From the NCBI GenBank assembly GCA_950295325.1, contig OX485803.1, forward strand, positions 13,268,001-13,332,000: a stretch of 64,000 bases of DNA, written 5' to 3'. Source of the DNA: Polytrichum commune (Eukaryota; Streptophyta; Polytrichopsida; Polytrichales; Polytrichaceae). The stretch's first letter is position 1, and every line of letters starts with the position of its first letter. The translations under genes were made by a program, and so were the position numbers. Positions 47,690 to 58,799 of the stretch are shown here, one piece after another. The notes under the pieces are model-generated. The model made no database searches. It had not been told where the DNA came from and saw nothing but the letters and a program-made list of their open reading frames with translations.

Positions 47690-49561
47690 TACTAAAATGA
47701 AATTGAAAAGAATTTGATTTTAAAGTCCGGGAAGCCAAAAAGGCTAATAGAACTGAAAGTACACCAAGATGGTTTCAAACAAGATAATTTTATAGAGTGG
47801 CAGAGTGTGGTGGCCTTTGTGAGATAGAGGCTAATGTCAACTTCGTGGTCTAATTGAAAGAAAGACATGAGGCTCCTTGGAATCACATTCTCAAATAATG
47901 ATGGAAATTTATGTCTAATAGGGGACATTCCAACACAAATGTGCCTCATTTTCAATTATATTGTAGGAGCAAAAGTGGCATAGTCTAATGTCTCTAAAGA
48001 TAGGGGTAGTTGTCGATCGTCCAATTTCAATGGCATGTTTATGGTTTGAGGTGTGATATGCAACAATGATTTTGCATTGTGGTGGAGTCAATGGTTGCTT
48101 CAAGTGCGAATTCACATTCATATTTAAGAAAACCCTTGAGGCGGAGGTAATCTAGTCTCTTCCCAATGAGATGGAAAGAGTTCCACTCCTTAGCAAGAAA
48201 AAACCTCCTTGATATTATCATATGTTAATTTTAATGTGATAGGGTTGTCACGGTTTTCCCAATGAGATAAACCCCATGATGTCTTCGTGGTTGTCTATTT
48301 GTGCCAAGTGTTAAATCCTTGTTTGGCCAGGTGTTGGGACAGTGAGATGCTTTACTAATTGACCAAGAGGGGGATAGGTGGACAAGCCATTGTTGAAAGC
48401 CCATAATAAGCTTGAGAGTGTATAAATCCATGGGAAGTTCTCCAAATTTGGCCAAGAAATATGATAGGTAGTTGAAGAACGCACTTTGACGTGAGACATC
48501 ATATGTATCTTCATGCCCTTCTCGAAAGCATGCCAATGAGTTTTTCAAGTTGCCTCTCCATGTTTCAATGCCATATGTGAAAGTAGGAAGCACAAAAGCC
48601 TTGAATAAATTGGATTCCCAACATGTGACTCTGACTATTGCTTCTTTCCTTAAGGTGCCCATCAAGGCTTTCATACTTGCGATTCTTCACCTTTTACTGG
48701 ATGGCTCAAAGTAACCATGCAAATTAAAACCAGTCCCAATGGTATGTGTATTCATGGGTGATCTCAATGTGATCCTTGTCTAGGTAAAATGCCTTTTGGT
48801 TTAATTTATGTTTGTTATGGCCAAATATCATGATTTTAGTCTTAGATAGATTGACTTCAAGGCTAGAAGAAGTGCAAACTCATATAGCTTGCTCAAAATT
48901 CTTTGTATACCTAATCATGATCTTCAAAGTAGAACAACATCGTCAACATCAAGAACATTGGCAAGCAATGTGTTAATAAACATGGAGAATCCTCGTCGAT
49001 CTCATCCAATGTACAAGTTCATCAATGTACAAGCCCAATCACGTGAGGGAGAGGGGACATTGCCCATGTGTGTTGCCATTTATTTGAACTTTTTGCGTAG
49101 ATTGCAATGTACATGGCTTTTATAGCTTGTTGTAAATGAGGTGGTACCCTTGATCATTGGAGGCATTCCCAAAGCTTGTCACGCGACACTGTGTCAAAAG
49201 TTTTTTTGTAATAAACAAAATAAGAATAGAGATTTTGACTTGCAAGTGATTACTTGTTTGATTAAAATATGTTATGTAAGGATGTGATCCAAAGTAGATC
49301 TTCCTTCCATGAAAAATTATTGTCCTCTCGCTCTGACCCCTCTTAATTTTGCCCACCAACTAACTATAATTTTTTGCTCTTTCTTTCTAAAACAGAGCCA
49401 TAAATCTTGCTACAGATTGTTCCTAGCATTTTGGTCCTACAATTTCCCAATGAACATCTTTCACCAAATTTGAAGGTCATTTGAATGATGTTGATAGTCC
49501 ATGAAGTCGGGAACCCCTCTTTAACCACCAACTCAAATAGCTTTGTGATTGGTTCACACAT
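47690..49561 (-). mobile_element. LINE fragment C: reverse transcriptase to C-terminus
   Basis: In order on the minus strand: FPTSWTINIIQMTFKFG...NCR (RT finger/palm), FDTVSRDKLWECLQ near 49200 (after a frame change), LANVLDVDDVVL near 48960 (the catalytic box, VDD instead of the usual YADD/FADD), NLSKTKIMIFG near 48830, FKAFVLPTFTYGIETWRGN near 48590, and the zinc motif RLCHFCSYN...ENEAHL near 47970. Stops and frameshifts throughout show it is dead. The family differs from fragments A and B, having no RNase H in this position. Confidence 0.8.
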
Positions 49562-49617
49562 GTCATTTAGTGTAGCACATTGAGATACTTGAGATGATAG
49601 TTTTGCGTTTTAATACC

Positions 49618-50010
49618 CAAGGGGAACATATTATTGAGCATAATAATGGCAAGAGTTATGTGTGTACATTATAGTATGCAACATGGTGGTATTATTGAGC
49701 ATACTAGGTAATCACAAGTGTCATGTATATACATTATAGTAAAGATATTCTTGAGCATACCAATGCCAAGCATCATTTGAGTACACGTTAGTCAACTTGT
49801 AAACCACTGCGTAACATTGGCATACACCTCATAACATCGTTGAATGCACTCGTACTATGCCAAAATATTAGGAAGCACACTTGAATGTCAAGTGCCATGA
49901 GGTGACAATAACGGTGAAGTTGTTGGTCATTAGTATGGCCAAACATACACCTCAAAATAGGTTAAGTGACACTACTACGATGCAACACGAAATACCACAA
50001 ATGATGGACT
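49618..50010. repeat. Unclassified interspersed repeat, copy 2
   Basis: Collinear with 28225-28577 (GTCAACTTGTAAACCACTGC, GGCATACACCTCATAACATC, GCCATGAGGTGACAATAACG). It abuts the 5' side of LINE fragment C. Confidence 0.6.
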
Positions 50011-50434
50011 CCAAGTCATTTAAGACGAATCGTCCACAAACCTATAGGTGATAAGTTTTCACATTGGAAGGATGAGAGGTACACTTGTTTGCGTTGATAA
50101 CTCCCTCTCCCCGAATCCTTATCATAGCCCGAAATAAAAGGATAGTTGGATAAGTTCCGAGCTAAGATCTTGCTAAGTATTGGCCAACAAAATGACACCA
50201 TTAGAAACCACATCATGAGTGGGATGGAAATCTAGTAATAGACAAGAGTACACGCCTCAAGGATAAGAACCGCAGTTTAAAAATACATATCAAACACTAT
50301 ACGCAAGAGGCACTTGACATCTTGACCACATTGATTTGCTGTGCCACTTTTGATGTAACTTGGCAATCAACGAAGGAAAAATTGTTTCAAATCTTACATT
50401 TCTTATTATTGTCATTCCATGGATAATCTGACTC

Positions 50435-50842
50435 CACGGGGAGGTCACTTCATTGTCAAGTTGACACCACGTGTGGACAAAGTTTGCTAACCCTATATTA
50501 CATGCCATGTATAATTTTAAAATTTATGATATTTTTTCTACATATACATAACCATTGATAGTATCTTTTGTATATATTTTTTGAAATTTTTAGTCATCTT
50601 TTTTTAAAAAATAAATGTTTTAGTTCAATTATGTGTCATTCTAGTTAGAAACGGTATGTTTTATGAAAAACAAATCATCAAATTTAGTTACCACTTTTAC
50701 CTATGTCATAGGTACTGTGTATATCTACTCATGAAAAAAATTTGATAAAATTTTGACCCATTTTGGTGGTGCAACTTACCAAAAGAAGATTTTTTTTGGT
50801 CGCACGTGGTGTTCAACTTGACAATGGAGTGATCTACCCGTG
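50435..50842. mobile_element. hAT-type MITE copy C
   Basis: Ends CACGGGGAGGTCACTTC and GGAGTGATCTACCCGTG. Flanked by TCTGACTC on both sides (50427-50434, 50843-50850), an exact 8-bp target duplication. 408 bp, AT-rich, no ORF; similar to copy A throughout. Confidence 0.92.
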
Positions 50843-50854
50843 TCTGACTCTAGA

Positions 50855-52960
50855 TTCAAAAGTTGTCTAGGTAGGACATGTATCAATTAGATCTCGTTCA
50901 TGTCAAAGTCTCTCAATTGCACACTATTATCATTCGTTTAAAATACGGTGGCCTACATCGTAAACCTACAATGTTATATATCTATTATGGGTTGGAATGC
51001 AATGTACATCCATAATATTATTCCCGATGTTTTTATTGTTTGGTTTCCTCATATACAGTGTGACCCACGATATTTACCATGAACAATGTAGTATGATAAC
51101 CTATCCAACATGAATGTACACTGGTGCATAGAGAGCAAAAGAAATGTGTAATGCAAACCCATGCATGTTGTAACTAAAGAGACACCACCAACACTTCTAG
51201 ATTGTTACGTGTCATAACATTGTTTCAACACAATGTGTGTGTTGTATTTCTAAAAGTCGGTAATCAATGTGCACAACACACCTGAATGCACATTGAATGA
51301 TCCCTTCACACCTAACGCAATGTTCATTGAGACCTAGCTACTATGAAACTTGTGAAGTGTTTTTGATGATGTTGATTTTAAGCCGTGTGTTTGAAAACAT
51401 CAACCCTAACCTTCAATCATGAGGGCGGAAAAGGAAAAGGAAAAAAATGTTCAATGAAGGTCCCATGCCATGGCAAGGTTCTCATGTAGTTTGTAGTTGT
51501 CTCCAAGTGATCGAGTGTTTGGGTGTGTGTCACTGACTCATTGGCTTTTTGTTTGAGTTGGTCCGAGCAAGGAAAGGTGAACTCTTACATATCCTCGTCA
51601 TGGTTGAATGCATGTTGCCCAAGAAGTGCATGAATCTCTTATTCATGTCTCTCTCTCTCTATATAAATATATATATATATTCACTGAGAACATAACATTG
51701 TTAAGTTGTTATCATTTGTTTTATTATAATATTATATATTGATAATGGTCTACCCAAGTTTATCAAGTTGAATCAATTGTAGCAATGCCAGTAAGAGAAT
51801 ATACATGGTGTAGTTTCTAAATGGCATTTGACTTATTCCAGACCCCACCCACCCTCCACACTCAGTTGGATAATGTGATGGATAGAACTTGATGACACAT
51901 TCAATGATGATCGTTTGAAAGATGGGAATACATGAATTTATTACATGAATTGTTTTTTATAAAAAAAACACAAAGATCACCCAAAAGTGATGCAAGCGAT
52001 CGTAACATTTGGATACTAGTTATAGAAAGTAGATTAAAATCACAATAATAATAATAATAGTGTTTTAAAGATTCCAAGACAATGTTGTTCTCAATGTAAT
52101 CATAGACTATGATATTATCAACCCATTTATGTTTTGATAATTAAAAAAAAAAAATGAACGAGACATTCAAATGAAAGTTTAGTATCTACACTTCAAATTT
52201 ACACTTCACCTTTCACATGTGCAATGCATTTTTATTTTCAAGTTAGATATTACATTCATAAGAATGTAATTGAAAGCATGGTAACTTTGGGAGGGTTTCA
52301 CGTTACCTTCCCAAGTGCCAACAACATCATCACTTTTCCTCCTATGACGACTGTGCGAATATTCAACCAAAGTCCACTTGTTTATGAATATGTCTTTAAT
52401 ATTGAAATGCAAGTAATTTGACATTCAAAAACCGTACTCAACTCATGAGTGCACATTCCTAAACAGACCTTGGTCATCGTCTTTACTTGTGTAAATCATC
52501 TTGAGTTTGGCAACAATATAGTTTTTGGCTCTTACATATTGTGGCTTAGTGACACCTATTTGCTTCTAACATGAGGCATACTAAAAGAGTGATTAGTTGT
52601 GGTTATCACTGACCTAGATGTATATAAACCATTTGGCTTGTTATTCAAGTTTTGTTTTATAAAACCACTAAGAATCAGTAATCCCCACCTAAGTAACCCT
52701 TGAAACACCTACACATGCACCAAAATCCCCTCAAAAAAACCTACTATTGGAAGTCGATAGGACTAGAGATGATATTGCATAAGCATGTACACATACACAT
52801 ACACAAAGGCACATGAACAATGCTTGGAGTGAGATGATCTCATGTTCTCCTTGCTTTTCTTTTTATTATTATTTTGAATTTTGAATTTTTTTTGGGGGGC
52901 TCATACAAATAACATGGGATTATTTGGACTAGCATTGTGGCCTTATTCTAACCTTATTGT
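50855..52960. other. Intergenic, no supported gene
   Basis: Simple repeats (CT and TA tracts near 51650, an ATA run near 52040) and short ORFs only. I see no conserved domain or classifiable element. Confidence 0.5.
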
Positions 52961-52970
52961 TTCTCATGCC

Positions 52971-53384
52971 CACAGGGAGGTCACTTCATTGTAAAGTTGA
53001 ACAACCGTGTGCGAACACTTTACATGTAAAAAATCCTACTTTTTACATAAAGCATCATCAAAATGAGTCAAACTTTTCTCAGTTTTTTTTTCAAGAGTAC
53101 ATATACACGGTACCTATTACATAGTAAAGAATGGTAATTGAGTTTAATGATTTAAAAATAAAATAAAACATACCATTTCTAACTAAAATGACGCAAAATT
53201 GAACTAAAAAGTTACTAAAAAAATATAACCAATATTTTCAAAAATAAAATAAAAATGCTATCAATGGTTATGTAAATGTAGAAAAATATCATAAATTTCA
53301 AAATTATCTATGGCATGTACTATAGGGGTAGCAAACTTTGTTCACACGAGGTGTTCAACTTGACAATGAAGTGACCTCCCCGTG
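52971..53384. mobile_element. hAT-type MITE copy D (inverted relative to C)
   Basis: Ends CACAGGGAGGTCACTTC and GAAGTGACCTCCCCGTG. Flanked by CTCATGCC on both sides (52963-52970, 53385-53392), an exact 8-bp target duplication. 414 bp, non-coding. Confidence 0.92.
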
Positions 53385-53829
53385 CTCATGCCTCCTCCAT
53401 TACATTTTTATTGACTACGAGCAATCTAGTGATCTACCTTTTACACCTACAACATGATACCCATTTAATTAGCTCATTCATATAAAGGGATTGACAACCC
53501 CCATGGTCAACCCTATGAATAGAACCCAGTGCAAGCGGCAACAAACACACATAACCCTCATAACACCCACTCTTTAGATACACGAAGTGATACACAAAAA
53601 CCCATATACTGATAACATGCCAACAAACCAACCCATAGGCTCAACAATGCCCCCTTCCCCTTCTCTCGTCTTTGGTCACCCATAGGACTATCTCTTACAA
53701 GAGGCAGTAGCACCCCCTTCACTCATGTCTTTGGTTACATGTATAGACCACCTATAACATGAGGCAATAGTAGTTGTTGCATTAGCCCTATGGGTTTTTG
53801 TGTATTATTATGTGTAGATCGAGAGTGGG

Positions 53830-55330
53830 TGTTTGTACTCATTATCACTTGTGTTGGGTTTGATTTTTGGGGTTGACCTCAAGGGGTTGTCTATCTTTTT
53901 AATGCATGCATATTAAGTATGCATCATGTCGTGGGATTTATTCTTGAGCTTTTGGCGGTTGATTAGGTGGGGGTCACTGGTTGTTGGTGATTTTCCAATT
54001 TTTGTTTGTTGAGCATGATTTAGGTGAGATATTTGATGGCTACCAAGTGAATTTGTTGCATGCATGCATACATGGGTGGGCATTAGGGGGGTGTAGCAAT
54101 ATTCAAAGAGGTTGGTGATATTGTATGTGTGGATGCCTCCTCATATGCATCCTATAAGGACAGTGAGAGTGACATGTTATTAAATGTTCTAGGGTGTCCA
54201 CTAGTGTTTGGTATTTGAGTTATATTTCCTCTGGGTTGTGATCTTGGCAAAAGGTAAGTTCGATGGATTGGAGGCTCGAGTTGTGGGTGGTACAGTGTGT
54301 TGTTTTCTCTGGGGAGGTGGTGATGATGATCATGATGTCAAGTTTGAGTCTAATGGGGCATTGGCATGGCCTTGTGGTGCAAGTGCAAAACTATGTAGGG
54401 ATTGTATTCTCTTTGGGGGGAGGGGGGGGGGGGGGTTCTCCAGGATGGATGCATGCATTATTAGTATTGTGTCTCGTGTTGTGGAGTGGGAGAGGAGTAG
54501 CTTATGGTTTTTGCCATCTCGGTATGTTTTTGTCTTGGTCGCCACATGTTGTTGAGGGTGTGGTGGGTGCACATGGAGAGACATGTGTTGGCCTCTCGAA
54601 GTGGGCAAAGGTTGCAAAGGGGGAAAGGTGATTTTGGTGGGCCAGATGGTGTGTTTTCTTTAATTTTCCATGCATTGGTCATATCATAGGTGGAGGGGTT
54701 GTGTGATTTGTGCCATTTGTGCATTGGGGTGTTGACCAAAACTAGTTGGAGATGGGAGCATGGAATAGTGAGTTGTTAACCCATTTTGCTATGTATGGAT
54801 ATTGGGCTAATATTGTGGTTACAAGTTGGTAAGTGTATTCCTTGAGTATGTAGGGTTTGAGGTACATGATGGGTGTGGTGTGAGGTGTTATGTAAGTGTT
54901 TTTGAGTGCCAAAAGGGTTGGTATGCACTATATGTATCATGGAAGTGGTGTGTGAAGGGGATTTGCTAATGCCAAATTTGACGAGTTTATTGGTGGCACC
55001 GTTACCTAGTATTCATGAGTGTGTGCATCTTTGTTGGAGGGCGAGGGGGGGGGGGGTTGTGCGTTGCGATAGTTGTCGGATCATGGATTGTATCAAGATG
55101 GTTATTTTGGAAGGAAGGTTGGCGGAGGTGGTTGTGGATAAAGTAGATGGAGTTCATACTATTCGACTGTGTCGTGTTAAATTTGATGAGGTGAAGGGCT
55201 ATAAAGATGGTTGTCAATTCGGTGCGAAATATATACTGGTGTTCGGGGTGTAGGCATATTGGGTGTTGTTGACTGGCTAAAAGTAGTATCCATAACAAAG
55301 TGAGAGTACAAGTCACTACAAGTTTTAGTA
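53830..55330 (-). mobile_element. LINE fragment B: same family as fragment A
   Basis: On the minus strand: FRTELTTIFIALHLI...IYFIHNHLRQ (RNase H, about 55250-55080), NKLVKFGISKSP (54980), CNLCPLREANT...MCTHHTLNNMWRPRQKH (zinc motif, about 54640-54540) and SLQSIELTFCQDHNPEE...YQTLVDTL (54280-54200), which parallels FIEFTHCHDRFPN...YNPLIQAI of fragment A. Its plus strand is strongly G/T-rich, the mirror of A. Many frame breaks; the 3' edge is approximate. Confidence 0.65.
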
Positions 55331-55339
55331 GGTAGGCAT

Positions 55340-58040
55340 GTGGCTAATATTGTCTATTGGTTATTATTTCAACTCAATCTGAGTATATTAAATTCATCAT
55401 GGTTTATAGGCACAATATTGTAGGGTGTTTCTTAGGGGTTCTTGTGTATATGACAATGATACAATACATGGATGAGTTGGTACTCGTTTATGATAATTGT
55501 TGTTGTTGTTGTCATCGTCAATATTTTAATGGGCTTTCATTTGGGATAAATCTATGTGAAGGTTTTCAACAGTTGGAGGAAGGATGGAGGTTTATGGTGT
55601 TTAAAGCGATGCTTATCAAGCATCTATGAACTTTGCGACACCAAAATTCCATAAATTCAAATTTTGAGCTTTTAATGTAACATGATAGTCATATGAAATG
55701 ATGAAGCAATCCCGAGCTTCCTCTCCAAATATGACAATTCTTCGAGTTCATACTATTTTTTACTTTGATCATAGTCAAACATCCCCTTTCACTAAATTGA
55801 GTGATAGAAGCCACAAGGTAGAAGTTCCCAATTTTGTTAGTGATCCAAATTTCGACATCTACTTCTTCTCCACAATGAGTAACCACACAGTTCAACACGG
55901 ACACTCATTGTATCATTTCTAAGGACTAAAAACAAAACTCATTCATTGAAGGAGACGAAAATATCAATCATGAACATTGTCCACTTTGGAAGGGGGGAGG
56001 AGGAGGTTTGTTACAATGGGTCAAACAAGGTTTGTGACTCCTAGCTTAGAAAGAAGAGGCTATGTTTCATGTGATCTTAATGTCATTGTGAAGTTCATAA
56101 CGTAATTGCCAATCCGAATAAATTATCGAGATCCATAAAAGACTGCAATCCTCTAAGTTTTCACGATGGGCATCTACGTTAAGGAGGCTCTCACTCATGA
56201 CATGCTTCGTGGGTGGATGTATTTTCATTCACTTGTTTGTTGGTGTTGCACAATGGTAATACTTAATGTAACACAAATGCAATCGGATGGGATAAGTTTT
56301 GAAGTATGTGAAGTATTCAACTTGGGATGGGGTGACATTTAAGTCATGGTGTCCATGCACCCACAACGTTTAGCATTTGTAAAATGTGACTATCCTCATT
56401 TGGTACAAGTGAAGTGTACCTTGGCGGCAATTTGAGTACATGTATCTTCTTGGTGGGTGGCCCTTGGGCAACAAGATTCCCATAGCACAAGATAAATGTC
56501 TTGTATGTATGAACCGCCACATGGCTTGTCTTGGAAGAAAAATCTAGGGCATGGGTCCTTTTTATGTCATTTTTGTGTATGTGTTTTAATATGCAACATT
56601 TTTACCATTTCTTGCTTCATGAGTGTGTGTGTGTTTAACTTTTATTTTGACAAATACTTTTCATGTGAGTGTATAAACTAAATCATTAGAATATATAGTT
56701 GTACAAGACAATATATCTCAATGGATGCTCAAAACCTCGACATGAGTTATGGAGAATCTCCATCGTGAAAAACCATTGAACAAATCTCTAAATGTAAATT
56801 CTATGCAAGATTTTACAGAATTCTAAGCAATGTGATGACGACGACATGTGCCGTACCCTAGTACCACGGCAACTTTAACCCCTAAGTGCCCAAGCCTTTC
56901 GGAATGCACTTTTCCTAAGAAATATGTGCATGGCTTTAATACAATCCCCAATGGAGGAATTTGTCTTTTATCCAAAATCTAACCGTATAGATGTTTAAAG
57001 AACTTGTTTATTAGTATGCATACCAATTTTGAGACCGAGATTGCATAAGAGTTGTGAGATACAAACAGGAGAAATGTATACATTCTTTTTTTTGTATGCC
57101 GCCCCTCCCCACAATGTTGGTATGATTTGCTCATAAGTGTTTTTAGGAGTTTGAGGTGACATGAACAACTCCAACATGTGAAAGAATACAAAAATGTGAT
57201 TCCAAAGACCCTATGTATGCATATAGAGCTATCCCAATCATTTCGCAATCCTCCTTGCAATTCTTGAAATGCATTTTCTTTATTTTGACACTTGACGATT
57301 TGATATTGCAAATTACTTCACATTGGTAATTGTGAATACTAATATTCAACGGTCAAAAATACGGAATTTTTTTACTCTTTCCACTACGACACTTTTCAAA
57401 AGAAATGAATAATGAGAACTCTTTGGATGTCAAAAACAAGTACAATAGTCCAATTAGCTGAAACATTGAGGAAGTAGTAAAGCACTTTCTCCACCCATTC
57501 CCTACATCACGGACACATATGCCTTTCCGACCCTCTCTAAAATCGAATATTTACTCTTTTTGGTCAAAAATGCCTCAATCCAAAAGTTGCCCTTCCATAC
57601 TGCCCGCCAAAAAAATTTACGCGGTCAAAGGAATTTTACCTGCCCACACACAAACGAGCCGAAATTTTTGATCAACCATATATGGTTGCTCGGGCACTTA
57701 GGGGTTAACACAAAACAAATCCATGTGTCACAAAGCTGCTAAAATCAATATCCTTAGTAAAGTTGATTTGGCTCAAAACAAATCCCACTTTGACATGGGG
57801 CTATGATATTTCGTCCATAGACCACAAAATGGGGCAAGATACTCGCAAAGACTCTAAAATATATATGATACATGGAATGCACATGTGGGAAGGACGGACC
57901 AAGGTCACGTTTCCACCCCAAACACACATTCGGTCATTCAAACATCTAACGGTTCACAATGATGATGTAAGGATCAACACAATAGGAGTACGTCCACTTT
58001 TAATTTCACTTTCTCTTTTTTTAATAATCTTTTGGACGCG
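55340..58040. other. Intergenic, no supported gene
   Basis: 55340-55640 may be the decayed 5' continuation of LINE fragment B. The remainder has short ORFs without domains. Repeat density seems to drop toward the HGL1-like promoter. Confidence 0.45.
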
Positions 58041-58047
58041 CGAGATT

Positions 58048-58560
58048 GGGTTGTATATATCATGTTGGATGGGTGGCCCAATCCCGATCCACAGGCGTTT
58101 CCGCCTTGTCCAGCTGGCCCACGGTGATGGGGGCGGTGACGTGGTCCCAACAGAAGGGCCAGAAAAGAGCCCAAAGCCGCGCGTCCCTCTCCTCCACAGC
58201 GTTCATCCGTCCCACGTGGCACCGCCACTAGCCGACGTGGACACACAACAACATCGTAGGTGGCAGTATTATTACTAGACTCCACCCGTGACTCCTAGCG
58301 GTCCGTGCCCGGAACAGCATACGCCAGGAGCGGCAAAGAATCCTAGCTGGCGTGAGCTCTTTTCACTCAAATAAAGCAAAAACCAGAAAACTCCAAAACC
58401 CACGTTTTCTACTGGGATAGGACGTCACCAGAAAACATCCTAACTGGCATTTGTTCCTCAAGCACTTCGAGGTGAGAGCTGAAAAACGTGCTAGGAGAAG
58501 AACAGGGTCGAGGTTCACAGACACAGGAAAGAAGGGAAGGTGAGAGGTAGACCACGTGGC
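58048..58560 (+). promoter_or_regulatory. Upstream region of the HGL1-like gene with G-boxes and TATA-like site
   Basis: A TATA-like TGTATATATC lies near 58051. ACGT-core motifs follow at 58139, 58213 (perfect CACGTG), 58235 and 58553 (CACGTG). In plants such G-boxes bind bZIP/bHLH factors in light or stress responses. The segment 58080-58250 is clearly more GC-rich than the flanking repeats. The transcription start itself cannot be fixed from sequence. Confidence 0.4.
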
Positions 58561-58659
58561 TGAAGTGTAATGGTGCTAAGAGTGATAATATCTAGGTGGA
58601 GGGCGACAGATATGAGGTGGCTCCTATTGTCAGAAAGTGGAGGTAACGAAGGCGTGAAG

Positions 58660-58703
58660 GAGGAGAGAGAGAGAGAGAGAAAAAAAAAGAGAGAGGCGGA
58701 GGA
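58660..58703 (+). repeat. (GA)n-rich purine tract in the 5' leader of the HGL1-like gene
   Basis: An uninterrupted GA run followed by an A tract and more GAGA, about 110 bp upstream of the start codon. GA/CT repeats are common in plant 5' UTRs. Confidence 0.7.
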
Positions 58704-58799
58704 GAGACTGGAGATGCAAATTGCGAGAGGATCGGAGCTGGAACAGTTGGAAATTGGAATTGGGGGCCCAGTTGCGGAGACAGGGGAAGGGGAAGTCCA

